From Porcisia hertigi (lineage: Eukaryota; Euglenozoa; Kinetoplastea; Trypanosomatida; Trypanosomatidae), in contig NC_090589.1 of assembly GCF_017918235.1 (NCBI RefSeq), positions 1,179,501 through 1,243,500 on the forward strand: 64,000 nucleotides of DNA, read 5' to 3'. The number at the start of each line of letters is the position of its first letter. The first letter of the stretch is position 1. Below, piece after piece: positions 43,006 to 52,536 of the stretch. A model generated the notes under the pieces. That model saw nothing but the letters and a program-made list of their open reading frames with translations, ran no database searches and was not told where the DNA came from. A program made the position numbers and the translations under genes.

Positions 43006-43581
43006 TCAGAAAACTTTACAAGTAGAGGAGGTGGAAGAGGAAAACCATATAAAATCACACCCATCGAGGAGGAGAAAAGGGAAAGGGGGTGCACGGGGAG
43101 GGGGGCGTGATAGTTGCAAAAAGACCAGCAGTCCAGGAAGATGGTCGAATCCAGCATGAACCAAGGCAGATGCCGCTCTCGTCTGCTCGCTTGTTTCTGT
43201 TTGTGTGTGTGTATGCGTGCGCGCGCGCCACATGCACTTATTTTTTTCTTTTTTTTTGCCACTTCCTGTTTGGTGCTGTGACTTAGATGAATTGGGGTGG
43301 TGCAACGACGGCCCCCGCGCGACACGTGCATCTCGGCGCGCAGGTCTGTTTTTGTGTGAAGGTGTAAAAACTGCACTCGGCAAATACCCGTTTCACCTGT
43401 GTGCGCGCCGACGCGTGGCAAGGGCCGTACACAACAACAACGACGATCCCTCGATGTACGCACGCTGAACTTCCTTGCATTCTCTCTCCGTAGAGGTGTT
43501 CATGAGTGTGATTGTACCCAAATTTTCGCTCAACCCAACGCATCACGACGCCGGTTCCACATTCACTGCCCCCGCAAGAAC
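43006..43581. other. Spacer, no gene seen
   Basis: Purine-rich plus-strand block at 43063-43107 (pyrimidine in transcript) is the probable trans-splice signal of the PPR gene. An alternating GT/GC stretch is at 43201-43228. Confidence 0.5.
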
Positions 43582-44919
43582 TCATGGGGATAACTCCCCG
43601 CCAGTTTCTTCGGGCGCGCCACGCATGGCTAGCGACTCCTGCTTCGAGAGCGGTGGGCAGAGTGTCTTCGCCCCATCCTCCACGAGCTTCAGCATCGCAT
43701 CTACGTTGTTCTCATACATTGCGCCCATCTGCTCTACCATATTCTTCAGCTGCCGCAGCACTGTGTCCTGCAACAGGTTGGTGTCTGCCTCAATGCCTAG
43801 CTTGGCCCACTCACCCTCGACGACCAGCTGAGCTGCAAGATCCTCGGCGGCCGGAGCACCAAGGAGAGGAAAGAGGCGCAACAGTGGTACAACATGATCC
43901 GTGCGCCACTGCTGCCGCGCCATGTCCGGGGAGGTGTACAGGTACTGGCAGCGGTACTTCAAGGCGGGGAACAACGCTTGCTGGACGCACACCGCAGTGG
44001 CAAGGTCAGCTGGCATCGTCGAGGTCGTTGGCTGTGGGTCGAGGCCGCTGTGACGTGCCCAGTAGAGAGAGGCACGCTGCAGGTACAGGGGGTGCGACAC
44101 CACCTTTCGGAAGACATGTCCCCACAGTGCGCGAGTAAAGAACTTGTCTGCTGGCTGCCCGGACACCCGCTCACCGATGAAACGATACAGGGCTGTAACG
44201 TCGACAGGGCGGAGCTTCTCAACGGCGCCGACCTTGATGTAATCGGGGGGAATGATGCGTTGCAATAGCTTTTGATCTTTCTTCCCCAGCGTTGCACCTG
44301 CGCCCCGCTGGGCAGCGCTGTTGCCGCCAAAGAACATGGCCGCCAGCTCCTTTGCCTTCGCCTCCAGCACTTCCCGCGGCAGAAAAGCGCGGGCTTGCAT
44401 TTCAGCATCCGGTATTCCAGCGACGTCCTCCTCCACAACACGCATCATGCATAGATAGTCATGTGCCTCGAGTGGGGCGTCAGGGTTTAGTTCACGACGC
44501 TGCGGCACCCTGCATGCTTTTTTCGCCTGCTGAAGAAGATGCAGTTCGTATTGCAGGCGAGGTGTAATAGCCACGTTTACCTTTTCGAGGGATGTGAGTA
44601 GCGCACCGTCGGCCACTTTGGCCGCTTTCCCAGTCTCAATCAGCGTCAGCTGGCGATCCACCAGCTCGTCGTACAACTGCCTCCTAGCGTAGTAGACATG
44701 AGTGTAGCGCAGCAGCAGCTCCGGGTCACACGAAGCGAGGTCGAGCTCGAGAAACTCGCTCGCCTGCTCCTTCACGTGCTTGCGTGATGCGTACCACGGA
44801 AATACCGACTGCACCTGACGCAGAAAGCGCTGTTCAACGGAGAGGTTTGGCAAGGTGCCCAAAAAGACGCGGTAGTTCGTCGTCGCGACATCGCCGCACA
44901 GACCCGGGAACAGCGACAT
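43582..44919 (-). CDS. Helical kinetoplastid protein, unknown function
   Basis: A 445-residue protein from Met MSLFPGLCGD (44919); upstream in-frame sequence is Thr/His repeat and not coding-like. It is predicted to be mainly helical (ELLLRYTHVYYARRQLYDEL; QYELHLLQQAKKA; LEAKAKELAAMFFGG; VEQMGAMYENNVDAMLKLVE). There is no membrane segment. The motif-poor helical make-up, with a basic central part (LGKKDQKLLQRIIPPDYIK), would suit a kinetoplastid-specific mitoribosomal or other mitochondrial protein, but I cannot name a family. Confidence 0.65.
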   Translation of the reverse strand: MSLFPGLCGDVATTNYRVFLGTLPNLSVEQRFLRQVQSVFPWYASRKHVKEQASEFLELDLASCDPELLLRYTHVYYARRQLYDELVDRQLTLIETGKAAKVADGALLTSLEKVNVAITPRLQYELHLLQQAKKACRVPQRRELNPDAPLEAHDYLCMMRVVEEDVAGIPDAEMQARAFLPREVLEAKAKELAAMFFGGNSAAQRGAGATLGKKDQKLLQRIIPPDYIKVGAVEKLRPVDVTALYRFIGERVSGQPADKFFTRALWGHVFRKVVSHPLYLQRASLYWARHSGLDPQPTTSTMPADLATAVCVQQALFPALKYRCQYLYTSPDMARQQWRTDHVVPLLRLFPLLGAPAAEDLAAQLVVEGEWAKLGIEADTNLLQDTVLRQLKNMVEQMGAMYENNVDAMLKLVEDGAKTLCPPLSKQESLAMRGAPEETGGELSP

Positions 44920-45937
44920 ACGTGATGACAAGGTACGCTTTTCTGTCCGAGTTGAGTGAGGGACAACAGGGCCGGCGAGCACAGTTTTGCTTGGGTAAAT
45001 TTTTTGTCTCCCAAGATTGATCGCGTTTCCTTTCACGTGTGCTCCCCCCCCCCTTTTCAGCAACTCGGGAAAAAAAAGGGAGGGTAAAACATATACACTC
45101 GCGCGCACAAGACAGAGAAGGTGGGGAGGGTGAGAGGGAGAGGGAGAGAGGGAAAACGTGAGGTGTGTGTGTGTGTGTGTGTGTGTTTTGGGGGGGGGGC
45201 GACAATAGTGGCCCACGCCGTTTTGAGTCCCACAAACAACAGAAAGGAAAAGCTTTGTCCAATGAGGGTGAATCCGTTTTTTTTTATGGACACATAATTG
45301 CAACGTCTGCTGCCTACGGGCAAATGAGAGGGTCCATGCGGCGCTGCCGCTCGGGGGACTCTGGGATGGTTTCTCCTGTTCTTCTTTTGCTTTGTGTACC
45401 TATCCTCCCTTCACGTGCCTCGCAGCGCACCAGGTGACACCGATACATGTGTGCCTCGCCCTTCATCATGTTTATAGGGAGAAAAAAAGGAGGGGAATAC
45501 AGTGATATGCATCGAGAATGAACAAGGAAGATGTGGAGGAGGCCAGTGGTGAGGAGAAACCAATAACCTTCGTACAACGCTAGGTGGAAACGGATAAGCA
45601 ACTGGGCAACACCGATACATGCCCTAGACGACTTGCCAGTTGATTCTCCACAAAGTTGTCCTTATGCAACCAGTTTCACCCTCAACAATGCCTGTGCCGG
45701 TTCCCTTGATCTACCCTGTCATCTTTTGCTTTCCTCTGCCAAACACTGCGCCATCTCTTCCCGCCTGAGTGACAATCACACACATCTTTATGTAGACTAC
45801 AGAGTGTGCGGCAGGTGCTTGCCTGCCGGCATCACACCCACAATCACGCACACACACACACACACCCACGCTATTATGCATTGACATATCCAATTGGTGG
45901 GAAAACATGCGTCTTTCTTCCAAACCGTGCTTTTCTA
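44920..45937. other. Spacer, no gene seen
   Basis: C-rich on the transcript at 45048-45080, purine-rich plus-strand block 45113-45152, and a (GT)n run at 45162-45186 followed by a G run. A (CA)n run lies at 45845-45865. Confidence 0.5.
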
Positions 45938-47037
45938 CCACAGAGCAGGTTCACAAGTATAATACAAACACACACACCAGCCTCCGTGGACCTATCTGTT
46001 GAAGCAATACAGCGACCTCATGATCGTCCAGGGCAGACTGTCCTCCCCCTCCCCCCTCTCTCTCATCGAACCGGGTCATCCGGCTAGTGGGCCCTTCCTC
46101 CTGGCTTGGCGTGCTTTCTTTCCTCCAATGCCCGCTGCAGGAGGTGCACCACATGGGCGTCGGGTGCGATGCGCGCTTTCATCCACGCAGGCAGCGCCCA
46201 GCGTCCCACACGTTCGAGAGCGGAAGCGGTAGTGTCTGTCCCGCGGCCGGTGGCAGAGGGCGGTGTACGCGCGTGCCGGGCAAGTCTCAAGGAGGTCAGT
46301 GGCCAGCGTCGGAGCGACGGCCCTCGGCTACCCTCTCTTTAAGCACCGCCTGTGCGCCGTTTCCCCCCCTCCCCACTTCACCTCTGCCGCACCAGCCCAC
46401 TGCCCTTCATGTGGTGGTGTGCACACGCTCTCCGCGTTGCACTCCGGCAGGGGCGTGATGGGACGTGCTCCCCTCTCACGTTTCCGGCATCGGCGTCTCG
46501 TTGGCCCGCCCGGCCGGATGCGGGGGATGCCGCATATTCTGCACACTGCGCTGACAGCCACGCACCGTGGTGCGTGTTGCAGGACGGCGTTGTTGTCTTG
46601 GGTGGGAGAGGGTTGAGGGGGCGTGCTGTCCCCATTCTCACATCTCGTCGATGACACAGTGGAGGGAAGGTGCCTGGTTGGCTTGCCGGCGTGCGCCACA
46701 ACGAGGGGGGGAGGGGGTGGGCCCTCGCTATAGGGGGTTCCTGACAGCGAGGGTAACACCCACCCTCTCCCGTAGCCGTTGCCGCACCCCATTGACCGGA
46801 ACGGGTGTCTGCGCTTGTGTGAAGCGGTGCGGGCGTGGGGTTGGGGTGGGAGGGTGGGCCCGGTCTTTTATGCACGTGGACTGGGGACCAGCACAACCGT
46901 TGAGAGGCGCACGTGACCAGCTACAGTGCGCACTACTATAAGCCGCAATATACTGTTGCTCACAGCCGAAGGACCGAGACCACACCCGTCGCCGGGTGCG
47001 TGCATTCTACCCCCCCCTTCCCCCGCACCAGTTGTGG
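45938..47037 (+). repeat. Dispersed repeat, copy C (longest, about 1.1 kb)
   Basis: The only copy with both family ends: CCACAGAGCAGG at the left (shared with copy B) and CACCAGTTGTGG at the right (shared with inverted copy D). The two outermost bases sets form a CCACA/TGTGG inverted pair. Contains a perfect CACGCACC/GGTGCGTG hairpin near 46558 and a CCCTCGCT/AGCGAGGG inverted repeat near 46722-46754. No target-site duplication is visible (flanks TTTTCTA and AAGAGAG). It lies about 650 bases downstream of the aldehyde dehydrogenase stop. Confidence 0.93.
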
Positions 47038-47686
47038 AAGAGAGCATCCTTTTTTCGGGATTGCGGAGGAGAACTACGGAGTCGGACAGGAAACAACTGC
47101 GAGAGAAAAAAAGCGAACACATCACACAGCAACCTCTATTTCCTAAAATATTTTCCCGCCAGATCCCTTCCTCCCTCCCCCCAAAATTGGATATAAAATA
47201 TATCCATATACCTTTTTTTTTTGCGGTGGTGGTGGTGGTGCGTATGCGTAGCTTCTTTTAGTGGTGAATGCTGCGGTTGCATCTGTTATCGCCTTCGAAG
47301 TGCAACGTGTGCCGTTCAGTTTCTCTGCAACGCTTCATTGGTGCAGTGCCTCCCTGAAAAGTAAAAACACAGTCGACGAAGTAACACACACACACACGAA
47401 TCGAATGCCGCAAAAATTACGAATTTGGCGAAAGGAGAGCGGGTCCACTTTTCCCTGGGTTACTCCCTCTGACGTTACCCCAGTCTTACGCGCGCATGTA
47501 GGACGACCGGAGGTGTGGCTCGTTTACCGATTGCACAGCGCTGGCTGTCTTTTGTGGTGTGTACGCGTTAGTGTTGCTGTTTTCTTTTTGCCGAGCTCCA
47601 GGGCGCCGGGGCTTCGTTTCGTTGCCGACATTGCTGGTGCGGTGGGCAGCGCTTCATCAGTCGCTTGCGTTCTCTGGGTGTGCCGC
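47038..47686. other. 3' flank of aldehyde dehydrogenase gene
   Basis: Spacer between repeat copy C and the stop codon at 47687. An AT-rich stretch is present at 47170-47225. No gene is supported. Confidence 0.5.
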
Positions 47687-49444
47687 CTATGACGTCTTCT
47701 TGTCCGCGTGTTTGGATTGCTGGATAGTGAACAACTTGATGGCTGAGGTCACCATGCACGGCAGACGACCATAGATCACCTGAGAGAGGTTTTCCATGAA
47801 GGTAAAGGCGGCAGGGCTGATGGGATACTGCAGAATAGGTGGGATGGTCGTCTTCACGCCGGGGACGCGGTCTGTTGTCGAGGCACGCACGATACAGGTG
47901 CCACGCAAACCCTCGCGACCAGCGAAGCGGTCAAAGCCGCTGATCTTCACGCCACCAAACGGCAGCGATTGGCAGAGGTAGTTGATGCCAAAGTCGTTGA
48001 TGTTCACCATGCCAGTGCGGATGCGATCGGCGATGGCCTGTGCGCGCGGGATATCGGCACTGAAAACGCTGGAGCCCAGACCGTAGGCACAGGCGTTGAC
48101 CATTTCTACCGCTTCCTTGTCTGTCGTGAACTTCATGACAACCATCACCGGCCCGAAGACCTCCTCCTGAGCAATCGGCATGTCCGGTGTGACGCCGGTC
48201 AGGATGGTGGCCGGGTAGAAATTGTCGCTCGTCGTCTTGCCGCCGCAGACGAGAGTGGCGCCCGCCTTCACTGTGTCGTCGATGAGCTGTTGGATTTTGG
48301 GGATGGCCATCTTACCCATTGTCATGGCGCCCAGGTCGTGCTGGCCTTTCGAGGCGGGACCCTGGGTGAGGGCGCGTGTCAGGCGAGTAACCTCGAGCAC
48401 CAGCTTGTCGTGGATTTTCTCGTGGACCAGAATACGCTCGAGGCCGACGCAGTTCTGTCCGCAGTTCTGGAAGTTGCCACGCATCACCACCGGAACCACC
48501 TGGTCTAGGTCCGCATCCTCACAAATGATAGCGGGGTCCTTGCCACCGAGCTCGAGCACCACCGGTGTCAAAGTCGCAGCAGCGTTGCGCATAATTATCT
48601 TGCCAACCCCGGGAGACCCGATGAAGGTGAGCTTGTCTACCAACGACACGACAGCCTCGCCCGTCTCCGCGAAGCCGGTGAGGAAAGACACGAGGTCTGG
48701 CGAGTAGCCCAACTGGCGCAGGCCGTCCTTGACGATAGACTCGTAGTAGGAGGCGTAGTAGGACGAGTACTCTGACACTTTCCCGACAAAAGCGTTACCG
48801 GCGAAGAGGGCAGAGATCATGGGACCATAGATGTTGTGGAAGGGGTAGTTCCACGAGACGACGGCGCCGATGACGCCGAAGGGCACGTAGCGCACGCTGG
48901 CGCGCTTGTGGATGGTCATGAGACCGACGTCGCGTACTTCCTCCTGGAGCACCTCCTCACCTTGCGTCGCCGTCCAGCGCAGTTTCTCGAACGTGGTCAG
49001 CATCTCACCCAGTGCACCATCCATCATCGTCTTGCCGCATTCCACACAGGCCGTCTTGCAGATGAACTCCTGATGGGCGAGGATGTAATCCATGAGGGCA
49101 AAAAGTAGTTTGCGCCTGGTGGAGAAGGGAGTGAGGGCCCACACCTGCTGTGCTTTGCGGGCCCGCTCCACCACCTCGCGCACTTCCGCCGGGGTAAAGA
49201 CCTTCACTGTGCCAATTGGGACATTCGTTCCCTTGTCGTAACACTGAATCTTGCCCTCACCGGCAGAGCGGGGGTTGAGAAGTTCTGCAGCCGGAGCTGC
49301 CGTAAAGTTCACCTCCGGCAACGGCACCTGAATCTTTGGTGCGGTGTAGCGGTCAAAGGTCTGTACCATACAGGCCCAGAGCCACTTGAAGATGGCGTAG
49401 GCACGCACGACAAGGTCGGCAATGAGCACCCAACACAGAAACAT
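47687..49444 (-). CDS. Membrane-anchored aldehyde dehydrogenase (ALDH22-like)
   Basis: A 585-residue NAD(P)-dependent aldehyde dehydrogenase from Met MFLCWVLIAD (49444), just after a predicted splice acceptor. An N-terminal hydrophobic helix (2-26) is followed by the catalytic protein. Visible active-site features are Asn199 in VVSWNYPF, Lys222 (GKVSEYS), the nucleotide loop FIGSPGVG (274-281), general base Glu298 in LELGGKDP and nucleophile Cys332 in NCGQNCVG. EEVFGPV and the NDFGINYLCQSLPFGG region are also present, so the enzyme should be active. An N-terminal anchor plus long C-terminal tail (after VRASTTDRVPG) is the layout of plant ALDH22 and fungal/protist relatives. Likely role: oxidation of lipid-derived or other hydrophobic aldehydes at the ER or another membrane; substrate unknown. 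Confidence 0.9.
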   Translation of the reverse strand: MFLCWVLIADLVVRAYAIFKWLWACMVQTFDRYTAPKIQVPLPEVNFTAAPAAELLNPRSAGEGKIQCYDKGTNVPIGTVKVFTPAEVREVVERARKAQQVWALTPFSTRRKLLFALMDYILAHQEFICKTACVECGKTMMDGALGEMLTTFEKLRWTATQGEEVLQEEVRDVGLMTIHKRASVRYVPFGVIGAVVSWNYPFHNIYGPMISALFAGNAFVGKVSEYSSYYASYYESIVKDGLRQLGYSPDLVSFLTGFAETGEAVVSLVDKLTFIGSPGVGKIIMRNAAATLTPVVLELGGKDPAIICEDADLDQVVPVVMRGNFQNCGQNCVGLERILVHEKIHDKLVLEVTRLTRALTQGPASKGQHDLGAMTMGKMAIPKIQQLIDDTVKAGATLVCGGKTTSDNFYPATILTGVTPDMPIAQEEVFGPVMVVMKFTTDKEAVEMVNACAYGLGSSVFSADIPRAQAIADRIRTGMVNINDFGINYLCQSLPFGGVKISGFDRFAGREGLRGTCIVRASTTDRVPGVKTTIPPILQYPISPAAFTFMENLSQVIYGRLPCMVTSAIKLFTIQQSKHADKKTS

Positions 49445-51366
49445 TGTTTTGTGTAAAAGCTTGATTTTGTTGTTGTATGTGTGCGGATGGTGTGGAGGGG
49501 GGGGGGGGGGGGGAGAAGGGAAACGAAGAGAAAAGGAAGAGCGGAATCGACAGAGGATCAAAAGTAACAGCAACAACTACTAAGTACAGGATAGGTTGAA
49601 TGAGGAGGTCGTCTGACGCTCCCCTTCCTCCCCCGCTGCGCGCGCACACAGTAATAGCGTAGAGGCGAACCAGAAGGACGACAGGAATAGACCAACAACA
49701 CACCCGGAGAAAAAGAAGCGAAGGAGAGGCCTCTGAGGCAAGGGAGTGAAAGGGGAAAAAAAAAGATGCTATGACAGAGTGAATGTATGAAGGAAGAGCT
49801 ACCTACTGAAAAAAGAAAACATATTTGTGTGGTGCTCGGGGCGAGTAGAGTTGCCATATGTAGACGCATGAAGTAGACGGAGCGCGCGCGTGTGCGGGGC
49901 ACGTGCGCATGCGCACGTTGAATCGTAAGTGATAGTTGAAAGTATAGACCGATTTGAACGATGAGAAACACAAAGAAAACGGAAGGGCCAAGGAGTTCAT
50001 ATCTCGTCGCGATTGCAGAAACGGACGTGGTGGAATGGACACACACACACACACACAGACACACACATATATTAGCGCTCACGTACGCTTTCGATGGGGT
50101 ACCAAGCGAGGAATAACACAGCGCACGCCTTTTCTGTTTTTGAAACCGATCAGACTAAGACTGTAATCCGGTTGCTCCCCCCTCCCAAAAAAAAAACTTC
50201 TGCCCACCATCTGAGGTCGGGCCTGCAGTGATTATAGACAAGGCACTTGATTCTAGGGGCTCCACCGCACTGCACGACAATTACAGGAGAGGAGGGGGTG
50301 GGGGAGGGTGGGTGCAACACGCTCTCGGCTTCTTTACTCGTGTGTCCCTCTCGTTTTATTCTCTTCGGTACTGCTCCTGGAATGAACAGGCGCGTCTGTG
50401 AGGCTCACACGCCACGAAGCTCTGTGTAAAGACTTTACAACGACCAAACAAGGAAGCTCACCCGGGTAGGTAGATGTACGTATATATTCCTTTCTGTGGC
50501 CGTGTCATGGCATCTTTTGTTTGTTATGGACCACTTCTCCCCACTTTCCCAGTTGTTTTCAAAAAAATTTTTTTGAGACATGCACGGAGCTGAGGGAGGG
50601 AAAAGGACGTGCGCTCCATCTCTCCCCAGAAAAGGGATACACACACGCAGGAGGAACCGCCTTTGGTCAACAACAACAGGTGAGCGCAAGCCTTCAGGGT
50701 GAGGTAAGTTGCATCTCCGTCCTCTCCATCTCTACTGTGTGTGTGCACGCGCGCTCTTATATCAAAGTCCCGCCACCCTCATTCAACTGTCACCACCGAA
50801 AACATTATGCCGCAATCTTTCCTCGTGAATACCGGGCAAGAAACAGGGAGGGGGGGGGGACGGCAGCTGAATGGGCGGGTACCGTGACAGACGGAGGTCA
50901 CGTGATTCGGAGAGATGCCCGGTTGGGTTTGCGGGCAGGTGAGATTGGCGGCTGCCTTCCCCACCCCACCCCACCCCCCCCCACCCCTCCGCGCACGCAC
51001 GGGTACCAAAAAGAGAAGAGAGGAGGAGAGGGAGAGCGGGGGGGGGGGGGAGGGGGGGGCGGCGGCATGCCGTGGCGAGTGTCGTCTCCTCCACTTCCAT
51101 TTTTCCGAGGGATACCTGCAGAAAGAATCAACCTCTTGAGTGACATCGTGGAAACAGCGAGCAAAGGGGAAAAGAGAGATGTCGGAGCATAGCCTCACCA
51201 TCTCCACCAAAACACACCCACACAGACATACCCATATGCACGCACTGTACATTAGAGACGACCGCAGGTGTGACTCTCTGCCAGGGGTCATGGTGAGCGT
51301 ATTGTAGGGTTTGTGTGCGTGCGAGTGGGCACACGTGGGAGTCTACAGCGTTTCACCGACGGTACT
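49445..51366. other. Long spacer, no gene seen
   Basis: 1.9 kb between the MAP kinase stop and the aldehyde dehydrogenase start. Contains a 17-base G run (49497-49513), a (CA)n run (50041-50060), and G-rich blocks near 50850, 51040-51060. Frames over these blocks are low-complexity and not called. Confidence 0.5.
49458..49514 (-). promoter_or_regulatory. Predicted trans-splice signal of aldehyde dehydrogenase
   Basis: A 17-base C run (minus strand of 49497-49513) is followed by an AG-free stretch until AG at 49461-49460, only about 15 bases before the start codon. This favours the 49444 start. Confidence 0.5.
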
Positions 51367-52536
51367 CTATTTCTTCTCCCTTTTGTAGTGTTCCACCTCG
51401 TCCCAGATAGCGCGACGCAGTTGGTACTCGGAAACCTCGGCGTGCATGTCGAAACCGAGGTCTAGATCTGGAGGTGCTGGGTAAGAATCGCAGTCTGGTC
51501 CACCAACACTGGCGAAGAAAGGGTGCGCGAGCGCTTCCTGCGCTGTGATGCGCTTGCTTGGCTCGAAGGCCAGCATCTTCGTGACCAAATCCAGTCCATC
51601 CTTTGGCAGTTTTGACAACAGTTGCGGAAGAGGCCGGGTGCCCTTATACTTCTTTGCGATCTCGTTCATGTTGGCCAACCCAGCGCTGCTGCTGCTGCGT
51701 TCGATGAAGCCGACCCCCGTGATTGGAACACTAGAGAGAACAAACTGAAGCTGGTGAATGTAGTCACGGCCGGCAAACAGCGGCCGTTGCATGGCGTACT
51801 CGGCCATGACACAGCCGACTGCCCAAATATCGATTGGATAGCTGTACGAACACATAAGCAGCAGCTCAGGTGGCCGGTACCACCGAGTTACGACGTAGTC
51901 GGTCAAGTCGAGCGGCTCAGTCATATTATGGAGGCCAGCACGCGCTAAGCCAAAGTCGCAAACAATCGCCTCTTCTGCATCTTTCTCGTCACGCAACAGT
52001 ATGTTGCTGGGCTTGATGTCGCGGTGCACCATGCCCATAGAGTGCATGTCAGCGAGACACCGAAGCACCCGCACGCTGATGCGACGCAGCATGTCCATTG
52101 ACTCGCACTTGTTCTGGCGAATTATTGTGAAGAGGTCGACGTCGTACAGATCCGTCACCATGTACAGGTCTCGAAATTCCATGATGGGGTCCCGCGGTGG
52201 CAGCACACAAATCAGTCGAAGAATGTTGCGACACCCACACTCTTTCAGGATGCGCAGGAGGAGTATTTCCCGCCAGATGCGGCGGCCATCGATCAAGTCC
52301 TCAAAGACGCGACTCACACGCTTAATTGCCACTTCTTGAAACGTGCGGTCATCTAACGCAGCACACACCACGCCGTATGCACCGTGCCCGATCACGCTTG
52401 TCAGAGTGTAGGTGTCATCGATGTCGAAGCTTTGCCCACGCACGCGGTACACTTTTCGTCCTCGCTGTGTTGAGATGAGTTGCACTGCGTTTGAGGAAGA
52501 GCTAAAGCTGCCGTTGCCGCCTGGGTTGGTTGTCAT
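51367..52536 (-). CDS. Mitogen-activated protein kinase with TDY activation motif
   Basis: A 389-residue CMGC kinase. All catalytic motifs are intact: glycine loop GHGAYG (50-55), lysine in VAIKRV (Lys72), Glu90, catalytic HRDIKPSN (Asp173), DFG (194-196) and the MAPK-type TRWYRPPE. The activation segment reads LTDYVVTRWYRPPE, so Thr212 and Tyr214 are the expected dual phosphorylation sites; TDY is the common variant in trypanosomatid MPKs. Short N- (about 40 residues, Ser/Asn-rich) and C-terminal extensions (ending EEVEHYKREKK-like) flank the domain. Trypanosomatid MPKs regulate flagellar length, differentiation and proliferation; which numbered MPK this is cannot be settled here. Confidence 0.92.
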   Translation of the reverse strand: MTTNPGGNGSFSSSSNAVQLISTQRGRKVYRVRGQSFDIDDTYTLTSVIGHGAYGVVCAALDDRTFQEVAIKRVSRVFEDLIDGRRIWREILLLRILKECGCRNILRLICVLPPRDPIMEFRDLYMVTDLYDVDLFTIIRQNKCESMDMLRRISVRVLRCLADMHSMGMVHRDIKPSNILLRDEKDAEEAIVCDFGLARAGLHNMTEPLDLTDYVVTRWYRPPELLLMCSYSYPIDIWAVGCVMAEYAMQRPLFAGRDYIHQLQFVLSSVPITGVGFIERSSSSAGLANMNEIAKKYKGTRPLPQLLSKLPKDGLDLVTKMLAFEPSKRITAQEALAHPFFASVGGPDCDSYPAPPDLDLGFDMHAEVSEYQLRRAIWDEVEHYKREKK

